NCBI GenBank assembly: GCA_001724785.1
Contig: MEDL01000005.1
Coordinates: 1 to 38,938, forward strand
Length of the DNA stretch: 38,938 bases
Reading direction: 5' to 3'
From: Acidovorax sp. SCN 68-22
GTDB lineage: Bacteria > Pseudomonadota > Gammaproteobacteria > Burkholderiales > Burkholderiaceae_C
Under the pieces are notes generated by a model. The model worked only from the letters and a program-made list of their open reading frames with translations, did not search any database and had not been told where the DNA came from. This document shows positions 1-10,292 of the stretch, one piece after another (within the stretch, counting starts at the first letter, position 1; each line of letters starts with the position of its first letter). Position numbers and translations under genes: made by a program.

Positions 1-1
1 C

Positions 2-415
2 CAGGCATCCCAGGCGGCGCTCATGGTGGCGCAAGTCCAGGCACAGGCGGGTAGGCTGGATGCCGCCAAGGAAGCGCTTGCCTGGCTGGTCGCGGAGGGA
101 AGTGACGAAGGTTATAGATCGGTCGCCCGTCTGAGGTTGGCGAGCGTGCTGATGGAGCAAGGGGCGCATGAGGAAGCCATCAGCCAACTCGGTAGCGGGA
201 TTGCCCCCGAATTCGCGGCCGTGGCAGCCGACCGGAAAGGGGACGCGTTGCAACTGCTCGGCAAGCGGGACGAGGCGGTAGCGCAGTACACCATCGCTTA
301 CCAGAACATGGACTCCGCAGCGGACTATCGCCGTCTGGTGGAAGTGAAGCTCAATGCCTTGGGCGTGCGACCGGATGCTGCGAACCCTGGCAAAGCAAAG
401 GATCTGGCGAAATGA
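2..415 (+). CDS. yfgM: YfgM-like tetratricopeptide protein, C-terminal part
   Basis: This is the 3' end of a gene cut by the window edge. The frame is open from base 2, before the first in-frame ATG at 23, so that ATG need not be the start. The 137 residues visible are alpha-helical and rich in Ala and Leu, with TPR-like pairs of helices such as LDAAKEALAWLV and HEEAISQLG. In the YfgM family, an N-terminal membrane anchor holds a periplasmic TPR domain that works beside the SecYEG translocon and periplasmic chaperones; the anchor would lie upstream of this window. The stop overlaps the bamB start by four bases (ATGA), so the two are translationally coupled. The order yfgM-bamB-der is the usual one in beta- and gammaproteobacteria and is the main support for the name. 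Confidence 0.8.
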   Translation, partial: QASQAALMVAQVQAQAGRLDAAKEALAWLVAEGSDEGYRSVARLRLASVLMEQGAHEEAISQLGSGIAPEFAAVAADRKGDALQLLGKRDEAVAQYTIAYQNMDSAADYRRLVEVKLNALGVRPDAANPGKAKDLAK

Positions 416-1566
416 CTTTTTCTTTCGGTGGGTGTGGGCGCACGGCACGGTGGTGTGCGTCCTTTTTGGGTGTCGCACTTCTCTCCGCATGTTCTTTGTG
501 GCCGGGTGGCCCCGAGCGCCCGAAACCTGCGGATCTGGGCGCCAACGTTCCCGTGTTGGGCGTGCGCCAAGCGTGGGCTGCCCGCATAGGGAGCACGGCC
601 GGTCTTGCCCTGCAAGCCAATGTGCAAGGCAGTGCTGTGACGGTCGCCTCGTCGGACGGTACGGTGGCCAGCTTCAATGCCCGTACGGGGAAAGAGCTGT
701 GGCGAACCAAGGTGGCCGAAGGGGTTGCTGCTGGTGTAGGCAGTGATGGGCGATGGACGGCTGTGGTATCGCGCGACAACGATCTGGTGGTATTGGAGGC
801 CGGACGCGAGGCCTGGCGCCACCGGCTCCCCGCGCAGGTGTTCACAGCGCCCTTGGTTGCCGGCGAGCGCGTGTTCGTCTTGGCCGCGGACCGTTCCATC
901 TCTGCATTCGATGCGGCGCGGGGCACCACGCTCTGGAGCTTGCCTGGTACGGGTGCGCCCCTGGTGCTGCGACAAGCCGGGGTGTTGCTGGCAGTGGGCG
1001 ACACGCTGGTGGCAGGGGTGTCGGGCAGGCTGGTAGGGCTCAACCCGGATGCCGGCAGTGTCCGGTGGGACGCTCCGTTGGCCGTAGCTCGGGGAACCAA
1101 CGACGTCGAGCGCCTGGTCGAACTGGTGGGGCCGGTCAGCAGGGTGAAGGACAGCTTGTGCGCGCGCGCCTTCCAGGCCAGCGTGGCCTGTGCGGATTTG
1201 GCAGCGGGCCGCGTCGATTGGGTCCAAAAGTCGAACGGAGGGTCCGGCATCTCGGGCGACGCCGCTACGGTGGTGGGTTCCGAGAGCAATGGGAAGCTCG
1301 TGGCATGGGACCGCCAGAGCGGCAAGCAGTTGTGGGTCAGTGAACGCCTGCGGTATCGGAACTTGTCCGCGCCTTTGCTGCTGGGCCGATCGGTTATCGT
1401 CGGGGACGGTTCCGGAACCCTGCATTTCCTATCGCAGGACGATGCCAGCCCGCTCAATCGGGTTGCGACCGATGGTTCGGCCATCGAAGCCGCACCGGTG
1501 GTGGCAGACGATACGCTCGTTGTCGTCACGCGTGCGGGCGGTATTTTTGGCTTCCGGCCCGATTGA
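412..1566 (+). CDS. bamB: BamB, outer-membrane beta-barrel assembly lipoprotein
   Basis: BamB is the beta-propeller lipoprotein of the BAM complex, which inserts beta-barrel proteins into the outer membrane from the periplasmic side. The 384-residue product starts with a lipoprotein signal: Arg residues, a hydrophobic stretch, then the lipobox LLSAC with the acylated Cys at residue 27. The rest is made of repeated WD/PQQ-like blades, recognisable from recurring motifs such as GTVASFNARTGKELWR, SAFDAARGTTLWSL and KLVAWDRQSGKQLWV. Its length is typical of the family. The ATG overlaps the upstream stop by four bases, and der follows after 15 bases, so the three genes look like one operon. Confidence 0.93.
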   Translation: MTFSFGGCGRTARWCASFLGVALLSACSLWPGGPERPKPADLGANVPVLGVRQAWAARIGSTAGLALQANVQGSAVTVASSDGTVASFNARTGKELWRTKVAEGVAAGVGSDGRWTAVVSRDNDLVVLEAGREAWRHRLPAQVFTAPLVAGERVFVLAADRSISAFDAARGTTLWSLPGTGAPLVLRQAGVLLAVGDTLVAGVSGRLVGLNPDAGSVRWDAPLAVARGTNDVERLVELVGPVSRVKDSLCARAFQASVACADLAAGRVDWVQKSNGGSGISGDAATVVGSESNGKLVAWDRQSGKQLWVSERLRYRNLSAPLLLGRSVIVGDGSGTLHFLSQDDASPLNRVATDGSAIEAAPVVADDTLVVVTRAGGIFGFRPD

Positions 1567-1581
1567 GGCGCGTTGGACCGT

Positions 1582-2922
1582 ATGAATCCAGTGATTGCGC
1601 TCGTCGGCAGGCCCAATGTAGGCAAGTCGACACTTTTTAACCGCATGACCCAATCGCGCGACGCCATCGTTGCCGATTTCGCGGGGTTGACGCGTGACCG
1701 CCACTACGGCCACGGGAAGCAAGGCGGGCGGGATTTCATCGTCATCGATACAGGGGGTTTCGAGCCCGAAGCCTCGTCCGGTATCTACAGTGAAATGGCC
1801 AAGCAGACGCGGCAAGCGGTTGCCGAGGCCGATGTGGTCGTATTCGTCGTCGATGCAAGGGCAGGCATATCCGCTCAGGACCACGACATCGCAAACTACC
1901 TGCGTCGTTTGGGCAAACCCTGTGTGCTGGCGGCCAATAAGGCGGAAGGCATGCTCGAAGGCATTCAGCTTTCCGAGTTTTATGAATTGGGTCTGGGCGA
2001 GGTGCACCCAGTATCCGCAGCCCACGGCCAACGCGTGCGCAGCCTGGTGGAACTCGCGCTCGCACTGCTGCCCGAACCCGAGGCTCCGGCTGAAGCGGCG
2101 AACGAGGTGGCCGCGATCCGCCTCGCAGTGGTCGGTCGTCCCAACGCCGGAAAATCCACCCTCATCAACACCTGGTTGGGGGAGGAGCGGCTGGTGGCGT
2201 TCGATCTTCCGGGGACCACCCGGGACGCCATCAGCGTGCCCTTCGAGCGCAATGGCCAGCGGTTCGAACTCATTGATACCGCCGGGCTAAGAAAAAAGGG
2301 CAAAGTGTTCGAGGCCATCGAGAAGTTCTCGGTGGTCAAGACGCTGCAAGCCATTGATTCCGCCCATGTTGTGGTGCTGCTTCTGGATGCCACGCAAGGG
2401 GTCACCGATCAGGATGCGCACATCGCGGGATACATTCTTGAGCGTGGCCGCGCCGTGGTGGTTGCGGTGAACAAATGGGACGCGGTGGACGACTACCAGC
2501 GCCAGCTTCTCGAGCGCTCGATTGAAAGCCGCTTGGCGTTTCTCAAATTCGCGACCTTGTGCTTTATATCCGCGAGGAAGCGGCAGGGCCTGGGACCACT
2601 GTGGTCCGCAATGACGCAGGCTTACAAGGCGGCGACCTGCAAGATGAGCACACCGGTGCTCACACGCGTACTCCTCGAAGCGGTGCAATTCCAGAGCCCC
2701 AAGCGGGCCGGCATGTTCCGCCCCAAGCTGCGCTACGCGCACCAGGGGGGAGTGAACCCGCCCGTCATCGTGGTGCACGGGAATTCCCTGGAGCATGTCA
2801 CCGATGCGTACAAACGCTACCTGGAGGCGCGTTTTCGCAAGGAATTCAACCTTGTCGGCACGCCGCTGCGCATCGAGATGAAGACTTCGCACAATCCTTA
2901 TGTCGATAAGGAGAGCCCATAG
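1582..2922 (+). CDS. der: Der (EngA), double-domain ribosome-assembly GTPase
   Basis: Der is an essential GTPase that helps mature the 50S ribosomal subunit. Two complete G domains lie in tandem: the first P-loop GRPNVGKST begins near residue 9 and the second, GRPNAGKST, near residue 185. Each is followed by a DTGG/DTAG G3 motif and an NKAE/NKWD G4 motif. The C-terminal roughly 100 residues form the KH-like domain of the family, ending in the expected stretch around [12 protein letters not shown] chose the ATG at 1582 because it gives the conserved beginning [12 protein letters not shown]; a TTG at 1573 would add three residues. Total length is 446 residues, normal for Der. It follows bamB closely and probably shares its transcript. 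Confidence 0.96.
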   Translation: MNPVIALVGRPNVGKSTLFNRMTQSRDAIVADFAGLTRDRHYGHGKQGGRDFIVIDTGGFEPEASSGIYSEMAKQTRQAVAEADVVVFVVDARAGISAQDHDIANYLRRLGKPCVLAANKAEGMLEGIQLSEFYELGLGEVHPVSAAHGQRVRSLVELALALLPEPEAPAEAANEVAAIRLAVVGRPNAGKSTLINTWLGEERLVAFDLPGTTRDAISVPFERNGQRFELIDTAGLRKKGKVFEAIEKFSVVKTLQAIDSAHVVVLLLDATQGVTDQDAHIAGYILERGRAVVVAVNKWDAVDDYQRQLLERSIESRLAFLKFATLCFISARKRQGLGPLWSAMTQAYKAATCKMSTPVLTRVLLEAVQFQSPKRAGMFRPKLRYAHQGGVNPPVIVVHGNSLEHVTDAYKRYLEARFRKEFNLVGTPLRIEMKTSHNPYVDKESP

Positions 2923-3083
2923 GGAGGCCTGCATTTTGGGCGATTCGGTGGGGTCCCGCCCGGGCTGTGGCCGCCCCGCCCGGGCGGAACTCCAAGCTTC
3001 CAGGACATCGGTGGGTGCATCCGTTGCCGAGGCGTCCGTGTGGTAAGGTGCGTGCCCACAACAACTTGAACACGGAGCATATC

Positions 3084-3347
3084 GTGAGCAACAAAGGTCA
3101 GCTTCTCCAGGATCCCTTTCTCAACGCCTTGCGCCGCGAGCACGTGCCTGTTTCCATTTATCTGGTCAACGGCATCAAGCTGCAAGGCCAGATTGAATCC
3201 TTTGACCAATACGTCGTACTGCTGCGCAATACCGTGACGCAAATGGTCTACAAGCATGCGATTTCTACCATCGTCCCAGGTCGGCCCGTGAGCTTCAGCA
3301 CGGCCGAACCCGCCGAGAGCGAGAGCCACGTAGGCGATACCCGATGA
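3084..3347 (+). CDS. hfq: Hfq, RNA chaperone
   Basis: Hfq is the hexameric Sm-like RNA chaperone that pairs small RNAs with mRNAs. The 87-residue product has the highly conserved N-terminus [20 protein letters not shown], the Sm1 motif region around [15 protein letters not shown] and the Sm2 segment [12 protein letters not shown], followed by a short polar tail. The start is a GTG at 3084; the family N-terminus begins exactly there, and a GGAG lies about seven bases upstream, while the open frame extends further up without conserved sequence. The 160 bases between der and hfq carry GC-rich inverted repeats (for example the perfect palindrome at 2976-2987) and a TAAGGT box at 3044-3049, so hfq may have its own promoter. 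The stop overlaps a new ATG (see 3344). Confidence 0.96.
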   Translation: MSNKGQLLQDPFLNALRREHVPVSIYLVNGIKLQGQIESFDQYVVLLRNTVTQMVYKHAISTIVPGRPVSFSTAEPAESESHVGDTR

Positions 3348-3403
3348 ACGCTTCCGGTGCTCCGGTGCGCCCTTCGGCGCTGGCGGCTGGCCCGCGCCGT
3401 TAA
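3344..3403 (+). other. Possible 19-codon coupling ORF between hfq and hflX
   Basis: The hfq stop codon overlaps an ATG (GATGA, ATG at 3344), as if the next gene began there. This frame reads 19 codons ([19 protein letters not shown]) and stops at the TAA of 3401-3403, two bases before the TTG taken as the hflX start, which is in a different frame. It may be a leader peptide that carries ribosomes from hfq to hflX by termination and re-initiation, or chance. There is no independent support for translation. Confidence 0.25.
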
Positions 3404-3405
3404 GC

Positions 3406-4560
3406 TTGGCCGCCACCTTTTCCGTGCCTGCGGCGCCCGTCCTGTTGGTCGGGGTTGATCTCGGTTTGCCGGATTTCGATGCCGAACTCGCGGAACTGGG
3501 CCTTCTCGCCCAGACCGCGGGATTCGACCCCGTGGCCCGCATCACCTGCAAGCGCAGCGCTCCCGACGCCGCCCTGTTCGTCGGCTCCGGCAAGGCGGAG
3601 GAAATCCGCCTTCTTGCGCAGATGCATGGTGCCCAGGAAGTGCTGTTCGACCAGGCGCTGAGCCCGGCGCAGCAACGCAATCTCGAGCGTTTGCTGGAGC
3701 TTCCGGTGAACGACCGCACCTTGCTCATCCTGGGGATTTTTGCCCAGCGCGCGCGCAGCCACGAGGGGAAATTGCAAGTGGAACTGGCGCGCCTGAACTA
3801 CCTCAGCACCCGCCTGGTACGGCGTTGGTCCCACCTGGAGCGCCAGGGCGGAGGCGCTGGCGTGCGGGGTGGTCCCGGGGAAAAGCAGATTGAACTGGAC
3901 CGCCGGATGATCGGCGAAGCCATCAAGCGCACCAAGGAGCGCCTGGTGAAGGTCAAGCGCCACCGGACCACCCAGCGGCGCCATCGGTCGCGTGCTCAGG
4001 TGTTCAACATTTCGCTGATCGGCTATACCAATGCCGGCAAATCGACGCTGTTCAACGCGCTCGTCAAGGCGCGGGTGTATGCCGCCGACCAGTTGTTCGC
4101 GACGTTGGACACCACGACGCGGCAGCTGTATCTCGCCGACATAGGCGTGTCGGTTTCCTTGTCGGACACGGTGGGCTTCATACGCGATCTTCCCCACGGA
4201 TTGGTGGAGGCGTTTGAAGCAACCCTGCAGGAGGCGGTGGATGCCGACCTTCTGCTGCATGTCGTGGATGGGGCGCATCCCGGTTTTCCCGAGCAGATCG
4301 CGCAGGTGCAGAAGGTGCTCCGGGAAATTGGCGCGCAGGATGTCCCGCAACTGTTGGTATTCAACAAGCTCGATCAGATGGCGCCCGGACAAAGGCCTGC
4401 CGAGGGCGTGGACAGTTACGATTTGGATGGGCGCATGGTGCCGCGGGTATTTGTCAGTGCCCTGGAATCCACGGGAATGGCGCAATTGCGCGCGAAAATC
4501 GCCGAAATCGTTTCGGCCCATGGGGCGTCCCCAACCCATGATGTGCCGCACGACAATTGA
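3406..4560 (+). CDS. hflX: HflX, ribosome-associated GTPase
   Basis: HflX is a GTPase that binds the 50S subunit and splits stalled or stressed ribosomes. The N-terminal half has the HflX-specific domain (GSGKAEEIR, VLFDQALSPAQQRNLE) and the Gly-rich segment GGAGVRGGPGEKQIELDRR. The G domain begins with the P-loop GYTNAGKST near residues 206-214, followed by the DTVGFIRDLPH switch and an NKLD motif. The length of 384 residues suits the family. The start is uncertain: no ATG is in frame upstream of the conserved region, so the choice lies between TTG at 3406 and GTG at 3424. The gene lies directly after hfq and before hflK-hflC, the classic hfq-hflX-hflKC order. Confidence 0.93.
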   Translation: MAATFSVPAAPVLLVGVDLGLPDFDAELAELGLLAQTAGFDPVARITCKRSAPDAALFVGSGKAEEIRLLAQMHGAQEVLFDQALSPAQQRNLERLLELPVNDRTLLILGIFAQRARSHEGKLQVELARLNYLSTRLVRRWSHLERQGGGAGVRGGPGEKQIELDRRMIGEAIKRTKERLVKVKRHRTTQRRHRSRAQVFNISLIGYTNAGKSTLFNALVKARVYAADQLFATLDTTTRQLYLADIGVSVSLSDTVGFIRDLPHGLVEAFEATLQEAVDADLLLHVVDGAHPGFPEQIAQVQKVLREIGAQDVPQLLVFNKLDQMAPGQRPAEGVDSYDLDGRMVPRVFVSALESTGMAQLRAKIAEIVSAHGASPTHDVPHDN

Positions 4561-4628
4561 TTTCGCCGGTTTTGGCCCCATTTCGCCCCAGTTGACACGT
4601 TGTTTATAGAAAACCGAGAAATTTGCGC

Positions 4629-5960
4629 ATGAACTCGTCTCTTTCGCCGCGGCGCGCGGCGCCCTGGTACCTGCGCCTGCTGGGCGTCTTCAATCTCAAC
4701 GACCCGCGGTGGGGCAGGGGAGAAGACGAAGGGCGCGAAGAACCGGCCGCCGACCAGCGTCCCGATCCCCGCACCCGCGGCCAGCGGGAGGGCCAACCGC
4801 CCGACCTGGACGAGCTCTGGCGCGATTTCAACCGGCGCCTGGGCGGTCTTTTTGGCGGAAAGCGCGGCGGCGGCAACCGGGGAGGCGGCGGCGGAAGCTT
4901 CCAGCCGGACATGAAAAACGCGGGCGTGGGGCTGGGCCTCATCGCCGGGGTGGTCGTGCTGATCTGGCTGGGCACGGGCTTCTTCATCGTGCAGGAAGGG
5001 CAGCAGGCGGTCATCACCCAATTCGGCAAGTACAAGGCCACCGTGGGTGCGGGTTTCAACTGGCGCCTGCCCTATCCCATCCAGCGCCACGAACTGGTCT
5101 TCGTCACGCAGATCCGATCGGTGGACGTGGGACGCGACAGCGTGATGAAGTCCACCGGGCTGCGCGAATCGGCGATGCTGACGGAAGACGAGAACATCGT
5201 TGAAATCAAGTTTGCCGTGCAGTACCGCCTGAGCGATGCCCGGGCCTGGCTGTTCGAGAGCCGCAACCCGGGCGAAGCCGTGGTGCAGGCAGCGGAAACA
5301 GCGGTACGCGAAGTGGTCGGCAAGATGCGCATGGACTCGGCGCTGGCCGAGGAGCGCGACCAGATCGCGCCGCGCGTGCGCGTGCTGATGCAGACCATTC
5401 TCGACCGCTACAAGGTCGGTGTGGAAGTCGTCGCGATCAACCTGCAGCAGGGCGGTGTGCGTCCGCCTGAGCAGGTGCAGGCGGCATTCGACGACGTGCT
5501 CAAGGCCGGTCAGGAGCGCGAGCGCGCGAAGAACGAAGCCCAGGCCTACGCCAACGACGTGATCCCCCGCGCGGTCGGTTCCGCGTCGCGCCTGAAGGAA
5601 GAAGCCGACGCGTACAAGGCCCGCATCGTGGCGCAGGCGCAAGGCGATGCGCAGCGCTTCCAGGCGGTGCTGGCGGAATACGAGAAGGCGCCGCAGGTCA
5701 CGCGCGACCGCATGTACATCGAAGCCATGCAGCAGGTCTACAGCAGTGTGACCAAGGTGCTGGTCGATTCGCGCAGCGGCTCCAATCTGCTGTACCTGCC
5801 ACTGGACAAGATCCTGGCAGGGGCCGGCGTTGCGACGGTGGCGCCCGAGGGCCAGCCTGCGGCGGCGAGCAATGCGCCGTCCCCCGCGAGCGCTTCCACC
5901 ATACCGAGCGATGCGCGTGCCCGCGATGTCGGCCGCTCGCGCGAGCGCGAATCGCGCTAG
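4629..5960 (+). CDS. hflK: HflK, FtsH-protease modulator
   Basis: HflK and HflC form a large SPFH-domain membrane assembly around the AAA protease FtsH and restrain its activity. The 443-residue product has a Gly- and Arg-rich cytoplasmic head (residues about 25-90), a single membrane segment near 98-121, and then the SPFH/band-7 domain beginning with QEGQQAVITQFGKY. A long coiled-coil-like helix rich in Ala, Glu and Lys follows (RERAKNEAQAYANDVIPRA), then a Pro/Ala/Ser-rich tail. I chose ATG 4629 (MNSSLSPRRAAPW) rather than the TTG two codons earlier. hflC begins nine bases after the stop, so the two are co-translated. Confidence 0.95.
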   Translation: MNSSLSPRRAAPWYLRLLGVFNLNDPRWGRGEDEGREEPAADQRPDPRTRGQREGQPPDLDELWRDFNRRLGGLFGGKRGGGNRGGGGGSFQPDMKNAGVGLGLIAGVVVLIWLGTGFFIVQEGQQAVITQFGKYKATVGAGFNWRLPYPIQRHELVFVTQIRSVDVGRDSVMKSTGLRESAMLTEDENIVEIKFAVQYRLSDARAWLFESRNPGEAVVQAAETAVREVVGKMRMDSALAEERDQIAPRVRVLMQTILDRYKVGVEVVAINLQQGGVRPPEQVQAAFDDVLKAGQERERAKNEAQAYANDVIPRAVGSASRLKEEADAYKARIVAQAQGDAQRFQAVLAEYEKAPQVTRDRMYIEAMQQVYSSVTKVLVDSRSGSNLLYLPLDKILAGAGVATVAPEGQPAAASNAPSPASASTIPSDARARDVGRSRERESR

Positions 5961-5969
5961 GAGATCAGA

Positions 5970-6872
5970 GTGAACAGGGTCGGTTTTATTGCTACTTCCA
6001 TTCTCGTGGCGCTGGCGTTGCTCAGCTCCATGGTGTTTGTCGTCGATCAGCGCCAGTTCGGCGTGCTGTACGCCTTGGGCCAGATCAAGGAGGTGATCAC
6101 GGAGCCGGGGCTCAACTTCAAGCTTCCCCCGCCGTTCCAGAACGTGTCGTACATCGACAAGCGTTTGTTGACGCTCGACAGCGCCGACGCCGAGCCCATG
6201 CTCACTGCCGAAAAGCAGCGCGTGGTGCTCGATTGGTACGTCCGCTGGCGCATCAGCGATCCGTCGCAGTACATCCGCAACGTCGGGCTCGACGAGAACG
6301 CCGGCGCCATGCAACTCAACCGCGTGGTGCGCAATTCGCTCCAGGAAGAGGTCAATAAGCGCACCGTCAAGGAATTGCTCTCGCTCAAGCGCGAGGACCT
6401 GATGGCCGATGTCAAGCGCGAAGTGCTGGAATCGGTGCGTGGCGCCAAGCCTTGGGGCGTGGACGTGGTGGACGTGCGCATCACGCGCATCGACTATGTC
6501 GAGGCCATTACCGAATCGGTCTACCGCCGCATGGAGGCCGAGCGCAAGCGCGTGGCGAATGAGCTGCGCTCCACCGGCGCGGCGGAGGGCGAAAAGATTC
6601 GCGCCGACGCCGACCGCCAGCGCGAAATCACCATCGCCAACGCCTACCGCGACGCCCAGAAGGTCAAGGGCGAGGGCGATGCCGCGGCCGCCAAGATCTA
6701 TGCCGACGCGTTCGGCCGCGATCCCCAGTTCGCGCGCTTCTACCGCAGCCTGGACGCTTACCGCGCGACGATGAACAAAAAGGGCGACGTGGTGGTCATC
6801 GACCCGGCCTCGTCCGAGTTCTTCCGCGCCATGCGCTCGCCGACGCCAGACAACGGCGCCGCCCGCAAGTAA
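5970..6872 (+). CDS. hflC: HflC, FtsH-protease modulator
   Basis: This is the partner of HflK in the FtsH-regulating complex. The 300-residue protein begins with a membrane anchor at about residues 4-26, then the SPFH domain (VDQRQFGVLYALGQIKEVI, followed by GLNFKLPPPFQNV), and ends in a helical region with YRDAQKVKGEGDAAAAKIYADAF, a signature of the family. The GTG start at 5970 is set by the conserved N-terminus and an AGGAG a few bases upstream that overlaps the end of hflK. I recall a small DUF2065 gene following hflC in related genomes; none is visible in the 141 bases before hisZ. Confidence 0.95.
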   Translation: MNRVGFIATSILVALALLSSMVFVVDQRQFGVLYALGQIKEVITEPGLNFKLPPPFQNVSYIDKRLLTLDSADAEPMLTAEKQRVVLDWYVRWRISDPSQYIRNVGLDENAGAMQLNRVVRNSLQEEVNKRTVKELLSLKREDLMADVKREVLESVRGAKPWGVDVVDVRITRIDYVEAITESVYRRMEAERKRVANELRSTGAAEGEKIRADADRQREITIANAYRDAQKVKGEGDAAAAKIYADAFGRDPQFARFYRSLDAYRATMNKKGDVVVIDPASSEFFRAMRSPTPDNGAARK

Positions 6873-7013
6873 GGCACGGCACGGCCCGGGCGCTCCTGCA
6901 CGCGGCGTGCGCAGGCCGCGTCCGGGCAGGCTCGTCCGGCGCCCCGACGCGCGCTACCGGCCCACCGCGGCGCAGCCGGTAGAATCGACTCTTTTTTCCT
7001 GCATCCCTTCTAC

Positions 7014-8162
7014 ATGTCTGCTTGGGTCCTTCCGGATCACATTGCCGATGTGCTGCCCTCGGAGGCCAGACACATCGAAGAATTGCGGCGCAGCCTGCTC
7101 GATACCGCAAGGGGTTACGGCTATGAGCTCATCATGCCGCCGCTGCTCGAACACCTCGATTCCCTGCTGACCGGCACCGGTGAGGCGCTGGAGTTGCAGA
7201 CCTTCAAGCTGGTGGACCAGATGTCCGGCCGTACGCTGGGCCTGCGCGCCGACACCACGCAGCAGGCCGCGCGCATCGACGCGCACCTGCTCAACCGCCG
7301 TGGCGTGACGCGCCTGTGCTACTGCGGTCCGGTGCTCCGGACCTGGCCCGACCGGCCCCATGTCTCGCGCGAGCCGCTGCAGTTCGGCGCCGAAACCTAC
7401 GGCCATGCCGGCCGCGAGGCCGATCTCGAGAGCCTGGAGCTGGCCCTGGCGTGCCTGGAGGTGGCGCAGGTGCGCACCGCCTGCGTGGACATGGCCGACA
7501 TCCGCATCGTGCACAGCCTGCTCGCCTCGGTCGAACTCGGCGCCGGGGACCGGGCGGCCGTGTATGCCGCGCTGGCGGCCAAGGATGCGAGCGAACTCGC
7601 GTCCTTGTCGCGCGATTTCCCGGCTGCCGCGCGCGAAGGCCTGCGCGCGCTGCCGCAGCTGTACGGCGATGTCGGCGTGCTCGACGAGGCGCGCCGCGTG
7701 CTGCCCGCCACGGCGGCGATCGGCGCGGCGCTCGATGACCTGCAGTGGCTCGCCAGCCGCGTGGCCGGCGCACGGCTGAGCTTCGACCTGGCCGACCTGC
7801 GCGGCTACGCGTACTACAGCGGCGTGCATTTCGCCGTCTATGCGCACGGCGCGAGCGACGCAGTGGCCAAGGGCGGGCGCTACGACGCCGTGGGTGCGGC
7901 CTTCGGCCGGCGCCGCCCGGCGGTCGGCTTTGGCATGGACCTCAAGCAGCTCGTCGCCATCGTGCCGGCGCGCGGCCTGCGCGGCGCCATCCGCGCCCCG
8001 TGGGCCGACGCGGCGGACCTGCGCGCGGCCATCGCCGCCTTGCGCCAGGCGGGGGAAACCGTGGTGTGTGTCTTGCCCGGCCAGGAGAGCGAAGTGGACG
8101 AGTTCCTCTGCGACCGGGAGCTCGTCAGCGTGGATGGCGCCTGGGTGGCGCATGCGCTCTGA
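7014..8162 (+). CDS. hisZ: HisZ, ATP phosphoribosyltransferase regulatory subunit
   Basis: HisZ is a catalytically inactive histidyl-tRNA synthetase paralogue. It binds the short form of HisG and is needed for the first step of histidine synthesis, ATP plus PRPP to phosphoribosyl-ATP. The 382 residues carry the class II synthetase-like core: the N-terminal [19 protein letters not shown], then [17 protein letters not shown], and a late [24 protein letters not shown] that resembles the synthetase motif 3 region. The C-terminal anticodon-binding domain of a true HisRS is missing, as expected. Its presence predicts a short HisG elsewhere in the genome. A TAGAAT box at 6980-6985 lies about 28 bases before the ATG and may be its -10 element. 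purA follows after 29 bases. Confidence 0.93.
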   Translation: MSAWVLPDHIADVLPSEARHIEELRRSLLDTARGYGYELIMPPLLEHLDSLLTGTGEALELQTFKLVDQMSGRTLGLRADTTQQAARIDAHLLNRRGVTRLCYCGPVLRTWPDRPHVSREPLQFGAETYGHAGREADLESLELALACLEVAQVRTACVDMADIRIVHSLLASVELGAGDRAAVYAALAAKDASELASLSRDFPAAAREGLRALPQLYGDVGVLDEARRVLPATAAIGAALDDLQWLASRVAGARLSFDLADLRGYAYYSGVHFAVYAHGASDAVAKGGRYDAVGAAFGRRRPAVGFGMDLKQLVAIVPARGLRGAIRAPWADAADLRAAIAALRQAGETVVCVLPGQESEVDEFLCDRELVSVDGAWVAHAL

Positions 8163-8179
8163 TGCCTTGTGATTTTTGA

Positions 8180-9563
<1,384 letters not shown>

Positions 9564-9565
<2 letters not shown>

Positions 9566-9613
9566 TAGGCCTCTAGCGCACGTCTGTATTGGATAGTTTG
9601 CTATATTTATAGG
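9564..9613 (-). repeat. Comamonad-type intergenic repeat, copy 1 (reverse)
   Basis: Read on the minus strand this AT-rich stretch gives ATAGC...CCAATACAGACGTGCGCTAGAGGCC, which lines up with the copy at 35782-35835 (ATAGCT...ACCAGATAAGCGCTAGAGGCC). It fills most of the gap between purA and the next gene and uses the bases of the purA stop codon. I recall similar elements scattered between genes in Comamonadaceae; their function is not known to me. Confidence 0.5.
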
Positions 9614-9622
9614 ATTGATCGC

Positions 9623-10147
9623 ATGTTGACCGAAGACGGCAAGCACCTCTACGTCAGTTACGACGAGTACCACAACCTCATCGAGAAGCTGGCGCTGCGC
9701 GTGCACCAGTCGGGTTGGCAATTCGACACCATCCTGTGCCTGGCGCGTGGCGGCTTGCGTCCGGGCGACATCCTGAGCCGGATTTTCGACAAACCCCTGG
9801 CCATCATGTCCACCAGCTCCTACCGGGCCGAAGCCGGCACGGTGCAGGGGCACCTGGACATCGCCCGCTTCATCACCACGCCCAGGGGCGAAATTGCCGG
9901 GCGCGTGCTGCTGGTCGACGACCTGGCCGACACCGGCCACACGCTGCACGCGGTGATCAACATGCTCAAGACCAACTACGACCCGATCACCGAGCTGCGC
10001 AGCGCGGTGATCTGGACCAAGGGCGTCTCCACCTTCCAGGCCGACTACTCGGTGGAATTCCTGCCCACCAACCCCTGGATCCACCAGCCGTTTGAAACCT
10101 ACGACAGCCTGAACCCGGAAAAGCTCCTGGAAAAGTGGCGCGTGTGA
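9623..10147 (+). CDS. Phosphoribosyltransferase (PRTase fold, purine type)
   Basis: A 174-residue type I phosphoribosyltransferase. The PRPP-binding loop is clear: VLLVDDLADTGHTL at about residues 95-108. The region CLARGGLRPGDILSR near residue 40 matches the start of the PRTase core in xanthine/hypoxanthine-type enzymes, as does the hood-like end WIHQPFETYD. The family transfers phosphoribose from PRPP to a free base such as hypoxanthine, guanine or xanthine. The position beside purA suggests purine salvage. Substrate choice cannot be read from the sequence, so I give no gene symbol. Confidence 0.85.
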   Translation: MLTEDGKHLYVSYDEYHNLIEKLALRVHQSGWQFDTILCLARGGLRPGDILSRIFDKPLAIMSTSSYRAEAGTVQGHLDIARFITTPRGEIAGRVLLVDDLADTGHTLHAVINMLKTNYDPITELRSAVIWTKGVSTFQADYSVEFLPTNPWIHQPFETYDSLNPEKLLEKWRV

Positions 10148-10202
10148 CGCGCACACGGCCGTGGTGCCCGCGCACGGCGCTGCCGGCAACTCCGGGCAAC
10201 TT

Positions 10203-10262
10203 GCTCCATAGTTTGTAGCTGTCCAGGCAATGTGGGTAAGCGCGAAGCCCTAATTTCGCCCA
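10203..10262 (+). repeat. Comamonad-type intergenic repeat, copy 2 (diverged)
   Basis: The stretch reading TAGCTGTCC...GGTAAGCGCGAAGCCC...TTTCGCC aligns loosely with the copy at 22030-22095 (TAGCTGCTAACC...AGCAAGCGCTAGCGCC...TTTTTGCC). It stands out as AT-rich within the 145-base gap before the permease gene. Just downstream a TATCAT box at 10281-10286 could serve as a -10 element for the permease. This copy is the most degraded of the four. Confidence 0.35.
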
Positions 10263-10292
10263 TAAATTTTCCAGCCCGGATATCATGCGGGC

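Noticed and set aside
325-1667. Long minus-strand reading frames across bamB
   Set aside because: They are shadows of the bamB gene in GC-rich DNA; they have no recognisable motif, while the + strand product is a clear BamB.
4592-4610. TTGACA followed by TTTATAGA before hflK, as a promoter
   Set aside because: The two boxes are only seven bases apart, far from the roughly 17 needed; the AT-rich stretch is noted only as part of the composition boundary.
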